Of a stretch of 64,000 nt of DNA, positions 17,596 to 27,230 are shown piece by piece. The stretch is from Candidatus Obscuribacter sp. Lineage in GTDB: Bacteria; Cyanobacteriota; Vampirovibrionia; Obscuribacterales; Obscuribacteraceae. The notes beneath the pieces are model-generated. The model saw only the letters and a list, made by a program, of their open reading frames with translations. It searched no databases and was not told where the DNA came from. Made by a program: the position numbers and the translations under genes. The stretch covers positions 4,464,001 through 4,528,000 of the forward strand of contig JADJQZ010000001.1 in assembly GCA_016712465.1 (NCBI GenBank), read 5' to 3'. Positions within the stretch are counted from its first letter, which is position 1. Every line of letters starts with the position of its first letter.

Positions 17596-20511
17596 TTAAA
17601 CCTTGAGAGCCGACAACATTTTGCTCACTGCCAGACTTTCAGCAGGCAGGGAAGAAAGTTGACTGTTTATAGAATCAATTTTCTTCTGGGTACGCTTGAT
17701 GGCGATGGAAGTACGACGAATCGCTTCTTTGCGCGGGATCATGCGACTGCCGAATTGCACCATATCACCACCACCCTGAGCGTCACCGCCGGACATGCCG
17801 GCATTTTGACCGCCACCCTGGCCGGCAAACCCCTGGCCGCCCGGACCCTGATTGCCACTATCGGCGGCACTGCTTTGATAGTCGGAAAGTTCCTGCTGAA
17901 GAGAAGTCAGATAATCCTGACCATCCTTGAGGTCCTGACTTAAACTGGCTTTAGTGGCATTTTCGTCCTTGATCAATTTATTCAGATAGGCCGTCACCAC
18001 CCCTTTGAACTTGGTTGGATAATTTAAATTCAAAGGCGTGTGCCCTTCGTCGCTGTAGACTTTCTTTCCATCCATATAGACCAGGGAACCGTCGTCACGC
18101 TTGAAGACCAGCATATTACCCTGGGGAAGCATCCAGACTCCGGCAAAAACCTCAATAGCGCCCGGAACCAGCGGAGCAGAAACAGCCTGCTGTGGAGCAG
18201 GCGGATCACCGAGCAAATTCTGAGCCTTGCGCAAATGGTCCATGACGGCTTTCATATTATTGAGTTCGCTATCATCATCGTAACCATCCTGGGAATCGGC
18301 AGAATTATTGGAGAACTGCTGATTTTGAATGGCGTGCTGCAGAGAGAAACTCTGCCGCTTCAATTCCGCACCCACCTGAAAAAGAAGGGCCGGATCGGTA
18401 GCCAGGGTCATTACCACCGAGCCCGTGCTCTGCTCCACTATCTGAGTGGTGGAAGAGCCTAAAAGCAAGTAAGAAGCGTCGGTAAGCTGAATGGCGATGC
18501 GACCATCAGAGAGTATTTCGGTCTGGGGAGCCAATTTATAACGACCGGCAGCATCGATGACGGCACCATCGCCGCCACCATTACCGCCGCTACCACTACT
18601 AGTGGCGTCACCACCAGCGGCGCTGCCGGAGCCTGCATTACCCTGAGCAAGTTGCGCCTGAAACTGAGCGGAATTCCCCTGAGAGGGCTGCGCACTGGCA
18701 TTAGAGCCGCCCCAGTTGTAGTTTTGTACTACGGCGCCGGAATTATAACGGTAGTTACGAGGCTGGTACTGGTTGCCTTCCTCGTCGGTGGACTGATTAT
18801 TCAAGTTGACATTGATATAGCCGCCGCCGTAGTAGCCGGGCCAACCCCAGCCACCACCCCACCAGCCGCCGTGATAAGGGCGAGCCCAACCATAGGTGCC
18901 CCAGCCGTAACCATGCCGCCAGCCGCCGCGCCAGCCGTCCCAGCGCCCGAAACGATTGCCGCCGAAACCACGGTTACCGAAGCCGCGATTGCCGAAGCCA
19001 CGGTCGCCCCGATCTCCACGGTCGCCGCCGCGATCACCACCTCTGCCACCATCGTGACCGCCACCATGGCCGCCACCACCGTGTTCACCCTTACCGTACA
19101 CCGCTTCGGGATGCATGAGGTTACCGACTATCACCACCAGCGCCACCACAGTCAAGACCCGGTGCCCGGTCTGCATAAGAGCTTCGTAGTCGCCGCAAAA
19201 ATCTACCAGGCGCTCCTTCAGATGGCGCAACTCTTGCACCAGCCGCTCCGGTAGTTCGGCAGCGCGCCGCAAGAGGGCGGCCACCAGGGCGGGCAAATCA
19301 ATGGATTGAAGAAATTGCAGGGGGCGACTCAAAAATTCAGCAATCGCTTGCTTGGTCTGATAGCGGTGCAAAGAGGGCATCAAGCTGGTGACACCGCGGA
19401 AGAGTTCCTCAGCGCTGATTGGACCATGCGCCCGCTCCCCAGCTGCATTTTTGCTATCTAGATCGGTCGTATCGAAGCCACTTCCGTTCAAAGCGACTGG
19501 CTGAGCAGAGACATTGCCGATATCGGACCGACCGAGTAATTCCTGCAGTTTATCTTTGATTTCCGGAGGCAGGATCGAATCACCGCAATCAGGCTCCGGC
19601 GAGGAAAAGTCGCAGCGCTCAGCATTGAGGGCATCCCAGACAAAGAGATTGGCCGACATATGTTCTTCGCCGTTGCGGAAGTAGTGAAGCAAAATGTCGC
19701 TACCAAGAGCAGCCGGGTGGGCGCTGCTTTGCAAACCGAGCACATCCTCGGGAAACTGGAAGCGGAAGAGCCTGTGCAAATACTCCCCATCCAGTAAAAC
19801 GGAGCGGGGCGTGGCCAGAGGCAGGGGGTGAGAGAATTCATGCGGCGCAATGGCCGCTCTGGAAGCAAGGTAGAAGGACCAATCGGGACCGTAACCGAGC
19901 CTGGCAAAACTTGGAATCTGCACCTTGAGAGGCAAGACATTGAGGTTTGCGGCAGCCATACTGTTAAAAATGGACCAGAAGGCTCTAGCCGTAGCCCAGG
20001 GTGAGACCCCGTTTACGGCTAGCAACCCGCGTTCCCCGGCAAGCTTACCTAAGCGCTCGTACCAATCGATGGTATGAAAGCGCGCCCCTTCAAGATCGGC
20101 TGGAACAGTCAGGTCGCAGATAATCAAGTCATAGGTAACCTGCTCGGCAAGCTTTCTTTCCACATAGGTCCAGGCATCTTCAATATGGAGGTGCAGGCGC
20201 TTGGCATGAAGACTGCCTTCGTTCAATTGAGCGAAGGACTCTTTACCAAGGGACACTACTTCTTGACTATAATCCACCAGGTCAATTCTAACCACGGAAG
20301 AAGACTTGAGCACTTCTCTCGCCGTCAAGCCGTCGCCGCCACCTACGATCAAAACGGAAAGCGGCTTCAGGCAACGCTTCTCAACCAGAGCAAGGGCCGG
20401 CAAAGCCAGACATTCATGGTAAATGCGCTCATCTCGACTATCGAACTGCAAATCCCCATCTATAAAGAGGGCGCAAGACTGATCACTTCTTCTGTCAATT
20501 CGAATACGCAT
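17596..20511 (-). CDS. Spermidine-synthase-like enzyme fused to a Gly-rich secreted protein
   Basis: Residues 1 to about 290 have the polyamine aminopropyltransferase fold: DERIYHECLALPAL, the nucleotide loop VLIVGGGDGLTAREVL and the acidic strand YDLIICDLTVP. The usual TDP that follows the catalytic Asp is altered to TVP. A helical linker follows. At about 446-470 comes MQTGHRVLTVVALVVIVGN with a small-residue end, which looks exactly like a signal peptide. After it come a Gly/Arg/His/Trp-rich stretch (about 475-560), Gln/Ser/Gly linkers, a beta-rich segment and a C-terminal coiled coil with another Gly/Gln-rich insert. The 971-codon frame has no break. The protein could be membrane-anchored with the enzyme inside and the Gly-rich half outside, or M446 could be a second start. 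No ribosome site is seen before M446. Confidence 0.7.
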   Translation of the reverse strand: MRIRIDRRSDQSCALFIDGDLQFDSRDERIYHECLALPALALVEKRCLKPLSVLIVGGGDGLTAREVLKSSSVVRIDLVDYSQEVVSLGKESFAQLNEGSLHAKRLHLHIEDAWTYVERKLAEQVTYDLIICDLTVPADLEGARFHTIDWYERLGKLAGERGLLAVNGVSPWATARAFWSIFNSMAAANLNVLPLKVQIPSFARLGYGPDWSFYLASRAAIAPHEFSHPLPLATPRSVLLDGEYLHRLFRFQFPEDVLGLQSSAHPAALGSDILLHYFRNGEEHMSANLFVWDALNAERCDFSSPEPDCGDSILPPEIKDKLQELLGRSDIGNVSAQPVALNGSGFDTTDLDSKNAAGERAHGPISAEELFRGVTSLMPSLHRYQTKQAIAEFLSRPLQFLQSIDLPALVAALLRRAAELPERLVQELRHLKERLVDFCGDYEALMQTGHRVLTVVALVVIVGNLMHPEAVYGKGEHGGGGHGGGHDGGRGGDRGGDRGDRGDRGFGNRGFGNRGFGGNRFGRWDGWRGGWRHGYGWGTYGWARPYHGGWWGGGWGWPGYYGGGYINVNLNNQSTDEEGNQYQPRNYRYNSGAVVQNYNWGGSNASAQPSQGNSAQFQAQLAQGNAGSGSAAGGDATSSGSGGNGGGDGAVIDAAGRYKLAPQTEILSDGRIAIQLTDASYLLLGSSTTQIVEQSTGSVVMTLATDPALLFQVGAELKRQSFSLQHAIQNQQFSNNSADSQDGYDDDSELNNMKAVMDHLRKAQNLLGDPPAPQQAVSAPLVPGAIEVFAGVWMLPQGNMLVFKRDDGSLVYMDGKKVYSDEGHTPLNLNYPTKFKGVVTAYLNKLIKDENATKASLSQDLKDGQDYLTSLQQELSDYQSSAADSGNQGPGGQGFAGQGGGQNAGMSGGDAQGGGDMVQFGSRMIPRKEAIRRTSIAIKRTQKKIDSINSQLSSLPAESLAVSKMLSALKV

Positions 20512-20711
20512 AGCTTCTCCACTTGGGTCAGAGAAAGAAGTTTGCTACAAACAGAGCGGCGTTTCAATCAAGCCGGAGAAGAAGCCAGATAAAATCAAAA
20601 AGTTGCCAAGACAAGAGATACGAAATGCCCCCTGTGCCTGGTTCAGCCAGGCGCCTAAAGCGCATCATTAACAACTGTTAACAGACCAAACTCTAGGGAA
20701 ACCGCCGTTCT

Positions 20712-21599
20712 CTAGCGGCTTTTTCCCAGGGCCGTCAGAAAATCCCTGGTCTCCGTAATCTGCCCCGGTTTTACCAGATTCTTCTCTTTGATGAGTGCCA
20801 GAATCTCTGCTTTGCGCTTACTGGTATTTGGGTGGCTGCTGAGAAATTCAATGCTCATCTTGTCATTTGTGATTGCCAGAAACTTGTCCTTGACCTGGGC
20901 CATGGCCAGGGGACTGTAGCCGGCCTGAGCCATGTAATCGAGTCCGACCCTATCTGCTTCATACTCGGCATCGCGACTGAACTTCTGAAAGACCACATAC
21001 TTGACGAGGTTGGTCACTCTGGATCTATCCAGATCTTTCTCACTGAGGCGGGACATGAGTCGCACCGCCAGATTGGCGGTAGTCTGGTTGCTCACCCGTT
21101 GAGAGACGTGATTCTGCGTCACGTGGGCTAGTTCGTGACCAAGTACTCCCGCTAGCTGCGCGTCATTGTCCACCAGGTTGAGCATACCCCTCGTCACATA
21201 GATGTAACCACCGGGGATGGCAAAGGCGTTTACTATCTCCGGCTCTTCCAGCACGGTGATTTTTATGGGGAAAGCCGGATGAGCGGAAGCCGCCAATTTA
21301 CCCATGAGGGTCTGCACCGCCTGTGATGCACGACTATCAGTGGAGACTTTAAACTGCTTGCGCACATTTAGATCCATCTCCTTTCCCAGAGCTTCCTCCT
21401 GGGCCTGGCTGAGCTTGAAGCTGAAAAGGCGACCCAACTTTTGCTTGAAGGTCTCCTTTGAATCGGCGGCAAAGACAGGGCTCGCAGCAGTAAGAGAAAA
21501 TGATGCGGAAAGAGAAAGCGATGCCAGGGTAAAAGACAAGAAAAGCGGGACCACAGGCAAGTGAAACCGCGCCGACCCCTTAGTGCTTAGCCTGGACAA
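20712..21599 (-). CDS. M48-family metalloprotease, exported
   Basis: Zinc endopeptidase of the BepA/LoiP type, expected to degrade or help assemble envelope proteins in the periplasm. The zinc motif HELAH is in LAGVLGHELAHVTQNH, and the third ligand is in YEADRVGLDYM. The TTG at 21599 was chosen because AGGGAGGA lies 8 bases upstream and it leads straight into a signal peptide (hydrophobic core LFLSFTLASLSLSASFSL, cleavage after VFA). A longer frame back to 21671 has no ribosome site. A 200-base gap with the palindrome TTAACA-AC-TGTTAA (20668-20681) separates it from the downstream fusion gene. Confidence 0.85.
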   Translation of the reverse strand: MSRLSTKGSARFHLPVVPLFLSFTLASLSLSASFSLTAASPVFAADSKETFKQKLGRLFSFKLSQAQEEALGKEMDLNVRKQFKVSTDSRASQAVQTLMGKLAASAHPAFPIKITVLEEPEIVNAFAIPGGYIYVTRGMLNLVDNDAQLAGVLGHELAHVTQNHVSQRVSNQTTANLAVRLMSRLSEKDLDRSRVTNLVKYVVFQKFSRDAEYEADRVGLDYMAQAGYSPLAMAQVKDKFLAITNDKMSIEFLSSHPNTSKRKAEILALIKEKNLVKPGQITETRDFLTALGKSR

Positions 21600-21826
21600 A
21601 ACAGATTCCTCCCTGACAATGACGTGCCGCCCTGGTTGACTTACAGAGGCGACAGGAAGAGCATAACTCAAAAGTCGAATAAAAAAGGAAAAATTGTATG
21701 CAAAACCGCCTTGTAAGAGCCCCGCTATTTCCCTGTTAACCTTGCCTTTCTCAGCTCAAGGCGGCAATGGTGGGGGTGAATATCCAGGGTATAAGTGTAT
21801 GTAGCCCGCAGGTTGAGGAGTTTACC

Positions 21827-23698
21827 TTGTCTGAACCGGATGCCACCTACAATGAAGCGCCAGACCTCAAGGAGCGTCCCCCAGAACTGGTGGAAGGCAA
21901 GGAAGCAGCACCGCCTCAACTGCTAGAAACCACGGCGGAAGCAGAGCAAAATCATGCCGGCGAAACCAACGAAACCGACCTGCCCCAATTTCCCCAGACT
22001 GCCTTCAAAATAGTGGAAACCCTCGGTCAGGGAGGTATGGGCACCGTTTACCGTGTGCGCGATGAAGACCTGCAGGTGGACTTCGCCGTTAAAGTGTTGC
22101 GGCCGGAACTGGCAAAGGATCGCAATCTGGTCAGTCGCTTCAAGAAAGAGGCGGAAGCCGCCGGAGAACTCAGTCATGCCAATCTAGCCAGCATATACAA
22201 GACCGGCGAATGCCTGGACGGCCGCCCCTACCTGGTCATGGACTATGTGCCCGGCCCCAGTCTTGCGGCGGTTCTGCAAAAGGAAGGGCACCTGCAGGCG
22301 GAGCGGGCCCTGGATATCTTCCTACAAATTTGCGAAGTGGTGGAATATGCCCATAGCAAAGGGATTATTCACCGGGACCTGAAACCCTCCAATGTGCTAC
22401 TCGTGAAAGAAGACAATCTGGAGCGAATCAAACTGGTAGATTTTGGCATTGCCAGGGTCTTACCACATATATCAGGCGAAACCCTCAAGCTAACAACCGC
22501 CGATCAGGTCTTGGGTTCCCCGCTCTATATGAGCCCCGAGCAATGCCAGGGCGATGAGCTTGGCAGACAAAGCGACATCTATTCACTGGGCTGCCTGATG
22601 TACGAAACCCTGACCGGAAGGGTGCCCTTTCTGGGCGAGAACTCCATCAAAACCATTCTGAAGCATCTAAATGAAGAACCGGCTTACCTTTCCGTCCATC
22701 TCAAGGGTGCCGAATTGCCCCCCGGGCTCTCCCAGGTGGTGCTCAAGTGCCTGGCAAAGACACCACCGGAGCGCTATCAAGCAGCCGCCTTGCTAGCCAA
22801 AGACCTGGAAGCAATCAAGGAAGGCCGGCTACCGGCAGCGGCCAAACCAAGGAAAAGTCAACCAGGCACCAAGAGAGTAAGCTCACTTGTTCGTGCAATT
22901 CTACCGACAGCCATTGCCGCCGCCATTGTTTTCGGAACTATATTCGGTGCATTGGTGATAAGCAATCAGGAAATCAAAAGCAAGATTCCTAGCTACGCGC
23001 TGGAAAGCGAGGAGAAGCTGCTTTTGAGAGACCTGGCCCTGGAACAATCGGCAAACAAGGTCGACTACAAAAGGCTTGCCGATCTAACTTATAAAATCGC
23101 ACTGTATTACTACCGCGCCGGTCAGTACGCCAAAGCCGAAAACTACTGCAAGTTAGCCATTGCCTACCTGGAAACGAAAGAGGGAGCGCAGTCTGCCGGG
23201 CTCGGCCCTTATCTTTCAAAGCTGGCATCAATTTTAGATCGCCAGGGTCAATACGAAGAAGCCATCGCCACATCTAAACGGGCCCTGGCATTGGAAGAGA
23301 AGAGCCTGGGACCGAACCATTTCAAGCTGGCTGAGACTCTCAACACGCTTGCTGTGGCCTGCGACATGCACGGCGACTCCAAGGATGCAGAAACCTATTA
23401 TCGTCGCGCCATAGAGTTAATGACTCATAAGTACGCAGATCGAAATATTAGACTGAGCACCTTCCTCACTAACTACGGTGAATTCCACTACGCCAGAGGC
23501 CGCTATAAGGAAGCCGAAGCTCTTTACCGCAAGGCGCTCTCCATTCAGGAAAAGTACCTCAGCCACAGCCACTACACCAAGCGCAGCTATTCAGATAACC
23601 TGGACCGCCTGGCCCTCATCTGCGAGAAGCAGGGCAAAAACAGCGAAGCTGTCGATTTGAGAAACAAGAGTAACGACTTCAAGACGGCCGGCAAGTAG
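21827..23698 (+). CDS. Transmembrane Ser/Thr kinase with extracytosolic TPR domain
   Basis: Receptor-like Hanks kinase. The Gly loop GQGGMGTVY is near residue 66, AVKVL follows, HRD is at 182-184 (IIHRDLKPSN), DFG near 205, then SPEQ and DIYSLGCLMYE. A single membrane helix lies near residues 356-380 (ILPTAIAAAIVFGTIFGALVI). Five or so TPR units follow (about 425-610), such as YAKAENYCKLAIAYLE and YEEAIATSKRALALEEK, of the kinesin-light-chain type. The TTG start at 21827 is chosen for its GGTTGAGGAG ribosome site 6 bases upstream; an ATG at 21767 is possible. The TPR part probably senses a protein or envelope state outside the cytoplasm. Confidence 0.9.
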   Translation: MSEPDATYNEAPDLKERPPELVEGKEAAPPQLLETTAEAEQNHAGETNETDLPQFPQTAFKIVETLGQGGMGTVYRVRDEDLQVDFAVKVLRPELAKDRNLVSRFKKEAEAAGELSHANLASIYKTGECLDGRPYLVMDYVPGPSLAAVLQKEGHLQAERALDIFLQICEVVEYAHSKGIIHRDLKPSNVLLVKEDNLERIKLVDFGIARVLPHISGETLKLTTADQVLGSPLYMSPEQCQGDELGRQSDIYSLGCLMYETLTGRVPFLGENSIKTILKHLNEEPAYLSVHLKGAELPPGLSQVVLKCLAKTPPERYQAAALLAKDLEAIKEGRLPAAAKPRKSQPGTKRVSSLVRAILPTAIAAAIVFGTIFGALVISNQEIKSKIPSYALESEEKLLLRDLALEQSANKVDYKRLADLTYKIALYYYRAGQYAKAENYCKLAIAYLETKEGAQSAGLGPYLSKLASILDRQGQYEEAIATSKRALALEEKSLGPNHFKLAETLNTLAVACDMHGDSKDAETYYRRAIELMTHKYADRNIRLSTFLTNYGEFHYARGRYKEAEALYRKALSIQEKYLSHSHYTKRSYSDNLDRLALICEKQGKNSEAVDLRNKSNDFKTAGK

Positions 23699-23709
23699 CA
23701 ATTCGAATT

Positions 23710-25734
23710 TTACTTTTTGCCGTCATAAACAGCCTGCAGATCTTCCTGGGTCAATGTCTCTTTCGTCAGAAGAAGACTGGCGGCGATATCCAACTGACTG
23801 CGGTGCTCCGTCAATATGGAAATGGCTCGCTCCAGGGCACTACTGATGAGGTCACGCACGGCACAATCAATCTCCCGGGCAGTGGCTTCGCTGAAATGGC
23901 GTGCCTCCGGATAAGGGTTTTGATAGCCTGTTAAAAATGACTGCGTCTCGTTCTCGTAGGTAATTGGTCCCAGGTCTTTGACCATGCCGTAGCGAGTGGC
24001 CATGCTGCGAGCCACGTCGGTAGCCTTGGCTAGGTCGTCGGATGCGCCAGTGGATTCCTCATCAAACACCAGCATCTCGGCGGCTCGACCACCAAGCAGA
24101 ATAGCCAGCTTGTTTTCCAGCTCCTGCCTGGACATCAAGAAACGATCTTCGGTGGGACGCTGCATGGTGTAACCAAGAGCCCCAACGCCCCGGGGAATAA
24201 TCGATACTTTCTGGATCGGATCGCTGCCGGGGATAGACATAGAAACCAGAGCATGACCCATTTCGTGGAAGGCCACCACTTTACGCTCGCGGGGATTCAA
24301 GAGCCGATTTTTCTTCTCAAGACCTGCCACCACCCTCTCGAGGGCGAGAGTGAAGTCGTTCGCCTGCACGAACTCCGCACCGCGCCTGGTGGCAAGAAGA
24401 ACAGCCTCATTAACAAGATTGGCCAGATCGGCGCCGGTGAACCCGGGAGTAGAAGCGGCAATGTCATCGGCTCTGACACTCTCGTCGCAGGAGATATTGC
24501 GCATGTGCACTTTCAGTATCTGGGCCCGGCCGACTCGATCCGGTCTATCCACCAGCACATGCCGGTCGAAGCGGCCGGCTCTCAGTAGCGCCTGGTCAAG
24601 AATCTCCGGGCGATTGGTGGCAGCCAGGAGCACCACTCCCTGGCGGGGGTCGAAGCCGTCCATTTCCACCAGCAACTGATTGAGAGTTTGCTCCTTTTCA
24701 TCATGACCGCCGCCCATGGGATTCAAGCCCCGGGCCCGGCCAAGGGCATCCAGTTCGTCAATGAAAATTATGCAGGGCGCGCTCTTCTGCGCCTGGGCGA
24801 AAAGGTCTCTGACGCGGGCGGCACCTACACCGACAAACATCTCCACAAATTCCGATCCGCTGATCGAGAAAAACGGCACACCGGCTTCACCGGCCACGGC
24901 CCGGGCCAGGAGAGTCTTACCGGTGCCGGGAGGACCGACCAGAAGTATGCCTTTGGGCAGATGCCCGCCAAGGCGATTATAGCGATCCGGCTCTTTCAGG
25001 AAACCGATTACTTCCTGCAACTCTTCTTTTGCTTCATCAACACCGGCCACGTCTTCAAAGGTAATTTTGATATTGCTTTCCATATAGACCTTGGCCCGGC
25101 TCTTCTCGATGGACATCAGACCCATGCCCGGTCCCATACCGCCGAATCCGTCCTTTGAGGCCATTCTGGAAGCAATGAGAGACCAGATACCCATCAAAAT
25201 AATCAGAGGCACCACCCAGGAAAGAAGCGCTTTCCCGAGAGTATCTTCCAGTTCTCCCTGAAACTTCACCTTATGATCGTTCAGGCGGGAAGCCAACTGC
25301 GGGTCTTCAATGCGCACGGTGCGAAATTTGTGGACCTTCGCTTTCTCGTCCTTGAAAGTACCGCGGATGTCCTGCTGAGCAACGACCACGTCGTCCACTT
25401 TGCCTTCCTGAACATAATTCATGAAAGCGCTGTAGGGAATATTTTCAGTCTGAGCGGCGCCTATGAAACCGGAGAACATCATGGCCAGCCAAAGTGAAAG
25501 AAAGAAATACCAGAGCCAGGTATCGAACTTGAAGAGACTGGGAGGTTTCTCCTGGCCATCGGGAGAGCCGGCCTTCTGATCGCTCAAAGGTTCCCAGCGC
25601 CCTTCCGAAAGCTGTCGAGGACTCTTGGGGGCGGGCTTCAGCGGCGCCTTAGGCGGAGTCGGCTGGCCCTGACCTTTGGTTAGTATCTGTTCTTCTTTGG
25701 ACACACTCGCCTCAGCCCGCTCTTCTAAAACCAA
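23710..25734 (-). CDS. ftsH: ATP-dependent zinc metalloprotease FtsH
   Basis: Membrane AAA+ protease that unfolds and degrades membrane and regulatory proteins. An unusually long Pro-rich N-terminus (residues 1-70) precedes two membrane helices (about 72-92 and 168-188) flanking a periplasmic domain. The AAA module has Walker A GPPGTGKT (267-274), Walker B IIFIDELDA and second-region-of-homology RAGRFDR. The zinc site is HEMGH at 490-494 where most FtsH proteins have HEAGH. The ORF starts with TTG at 25734, but a GTG at 25704 with GAGG 5 bases upstream is an alternative. It lies 60 bases after the PLP-enzyme gene on the same strand. It ends 11 bases from the convergent kinase gene. Confidence 0.95.
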   Translation of the reverse strand: MVLEERAEASVSKEEQILTKGQGQPTPPKAPLKPAPKSPRQLSEGRWEPLSDQKAGSPDGQEKPPSLFKFDTWLWYFFLSLWLAMMFSGFIGAAQTENIPYSAFMNYVQEGKVDDVVVAQQDIRGTFKDEKAKVHKFRTVRIEDPQLASRLNDHKVKFQGELEDTLGKALLSWVVPLIILMGIWSLIASRMASKDGFGGMGPGMGLMSIEKSRAKVYMESNIKITFEDVAGVDEAKEELQEVIGFLKEPDRYNRLGGHLPKGILLVGPPGTGKTLLARAVAGEAGVPFFSISGSEFVEMFVGVGAARVRDLFAQAQKSAPCIIFIDELDALGRARGLNPMGGGHDEKEQTLNQLLVEMDGFDPRQGVVLLAATNRPEILDQALLRAGRFDRHVLVDRPDRVGRAQILKVHMRNISCDESVRADDIAASTPGFTGADLANLVNEAVLLATRRGAEFVQANDFTLALERVVAGLEKKNRLLNPRERKVVAFHEMGHALVSMSIPGSDPIQKVSIIPRGVGALGYTMQRPTEDRFLMSRQELENKLAILLGGRAAEMLVFDEESTGASDDLAKATDVARSMATRYGMVKDLGPITYENETQSFLTGYQNPYPEARHFSEATAREIDCAVRDLISSALERAISILTEHRSQLDIAASLLLTKETLTQEDLQAVYDGKK

Positions 25735-25794
25735 TTGTGCAACCTGGAATAACTGCGCTAGACATTCAGTTTAACACCAGCTTCTGCCGGGCCC

Positions 25795-27099
25795 CTAAGT
25801 CTGGGCCAGGGCACGCTCCAGATCGTCGGTGATGTCGTGCCAGTCTTCCAGACCGATGGAGAGGCGAATGCCGCCGGGCTCCAGTCCCTTGGCAATCTTC
25901 ACCTCCGGCGGCAGAGCCGAATGAGTCATGGAAAACGGCTCCTCAACAAGAGTGCGAATCTGCCCCAGACTAACAGCCAGGGTGATGCTGTAAGCATTAC
26001 CGGCGAGGTAATCGATGCAACGCTCCGCCGCCTCACTGGCCTCCTTGAGGTCGCCTTTCAGCACAAAATAAAGCATGGAGCCCGGTGCAAACTTCCCTTC
26101 GTAATTGACCATCTGGCGCCTGGCCAGTTCATGCTGGGGAAAACTTTCCAGACCCGGGTACATCACCCGGGCCACGTTTGGATGCTTCTCCAGATAGCGA
26201 GCCACATGCAGGGCCGACTTCTGCTGATTGGCCATGCGAGCTGCCAGAGTGGGCAGTCCGTAGACGAGAATAGGCCAGGCATTGCGCGGTGACAGGACGC
26301 CGCCGAAGTCTTTCCGGTACATGAGCAGAGGCTCGTGATACTGCCTGGCGCCAATCACCACCCCGCCCATATCTGTTCCGAAGCCGCCGATATTCTTGGT
26401 CAAACTGTGCAAGACCAGATCGGCACCAAGGCTGAGGGGGCGCTGACATACGGGAGTGGCAAAGGTATTGTCCACAATCACCTTGATGCGACGCTCTTTA
26501 ACCCGGTCTTGATTGCATTTTTCCACCAACCGGCAAAGTGCCGCCAGGTCTATGAGATCGAGGGTGGGGTTGACGGGGGATTCCAAATAGACCACCCGCG
26601 TATGCTCATTTATGAGAGCAGCGGTTTCTTCCAGATTGCGCAGGTCACAAAAGCTCGTCTTTATGTTGTAGCGCGGCAGCCAGTTGGTGAAGAGGCTATA
26701 GGTGCAGCCATAGAGCGTATGGTGAGCCAGGATCTCGTCACCGGCGCCGGTCAAAATGCCTACCGCAGCACTTATAGCCGCCATGCCGGTGGAGAAGCAG
26801 ACAGCCATTTCTCCGCCTTCCGCAGAAGAAAGGTTCTCCTCCAGAAGACCACGGGTCGGCTCCTGCAGACGGTCATAAATATAGATAGGCTGGTTCTCTT
26901 CCATGCCCTCGGCGGCAAATTCGGTAAAACCCTGGGCGCCGCGATGGACGGAGTCTAGCCGATAAGCGGCGGAAGCAGACATGGGGGGAATAATGTGGTG
27001 ATTGTAGTCCCAACATTTGCTGTGAAAGGTTCCGTGGATGAGTTTTGTGCGCATCCTGTAGGCTCTATCGGCGTCCGTACCAGAGTTCTTCTTGCTCAT
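25795..27099 (-). CDS. Cys/Met-metabolism PLP-dependent enzyme
   Basis: Member of the cystathionine gamma-synthase / methionine gamma-lyase family. These enzymes form or break C-S bonds at the gamma or beta carbon of amino acids. The PLP lysine is Lys235 in LVLHSLTKNIGG; other family marks are CFSTGMAAISAAV, YLESPVNPTLDLIDL, DNTFATPVCQRPL and the late RLSIGLEDWHDITDDL. At 434 residues it is slightly longer than the usual 380-400, with an extended N-terminus (TKLIHGTFHSKCWDYNHHIIPP). The start has AGGAG 8 bases upstream. Sequence alone does not settle lyase versus synthase. ftsH follows after 60 bases. Confidence 0.85.
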   Translation of the reverse strand: MSKKNSGTDADRAYRMRTKLIHGTFHSKCWDYNHHIIPPMSASAAYRLDSVHRGAQGFTEFAAEGMEENQPIYIYDRLQEPTRGLLEENLSSAEGGEMAVCFSTGMAAISAAVGILTGAGDEILAHHTLYGCTYSLFTNWLPRYNIKTSFCDLRNLEETAALINEHTRVVYLESPVNPTLDLIDLAALCRLVEKCNQDRVKERRIKVIVDNTFATPVCQRPLSLGADLVLHSLTKNIGGFGTDMGGVVIGARQYHEPLLMYRKDFGGVLSPRNAWPILVYGLPTLAARMANQQKSALHVARYLEKHPNVARVMYPGLESFPQHELARRQMVNYEGKFAPGSMLYFVLKGDLKEASEAAERCIDYLAGNAYSITLAVSLGQIRTLVEEPFSMTHSALPPEVKIAKGLEPGGIRLSIGLEDWHDITDDLERALAQT

Positions 27100-27230
27100 C
27101 GGTTTACTCCTGCCATCCCGACCTTATATCTTGACCGATATAGACCCTGAATTTATCCACCGCAAGCATGATAATAGCCATCCACAGATGCCAACGGTTC
27201 TCAAGTGACAGTAAGAACAAACAGGACTTT

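Noticed and set aside
19488..19940. Minus-strand frame of 150 codons inside the spermidine-synthase-like fusion gene
   Set aside because: It is an out-of-frame shadow of the large fusion gene with Ser/Arg-rich sequence and no ribosome site.
20668..20681. Palindrome TTAACA-AC-TGTTAA upstream of the fusion gene
   Set aside because: It could be an operator, but it is short, single and AT-rich, lies 157 bases from the start, and no regulator is nearby.
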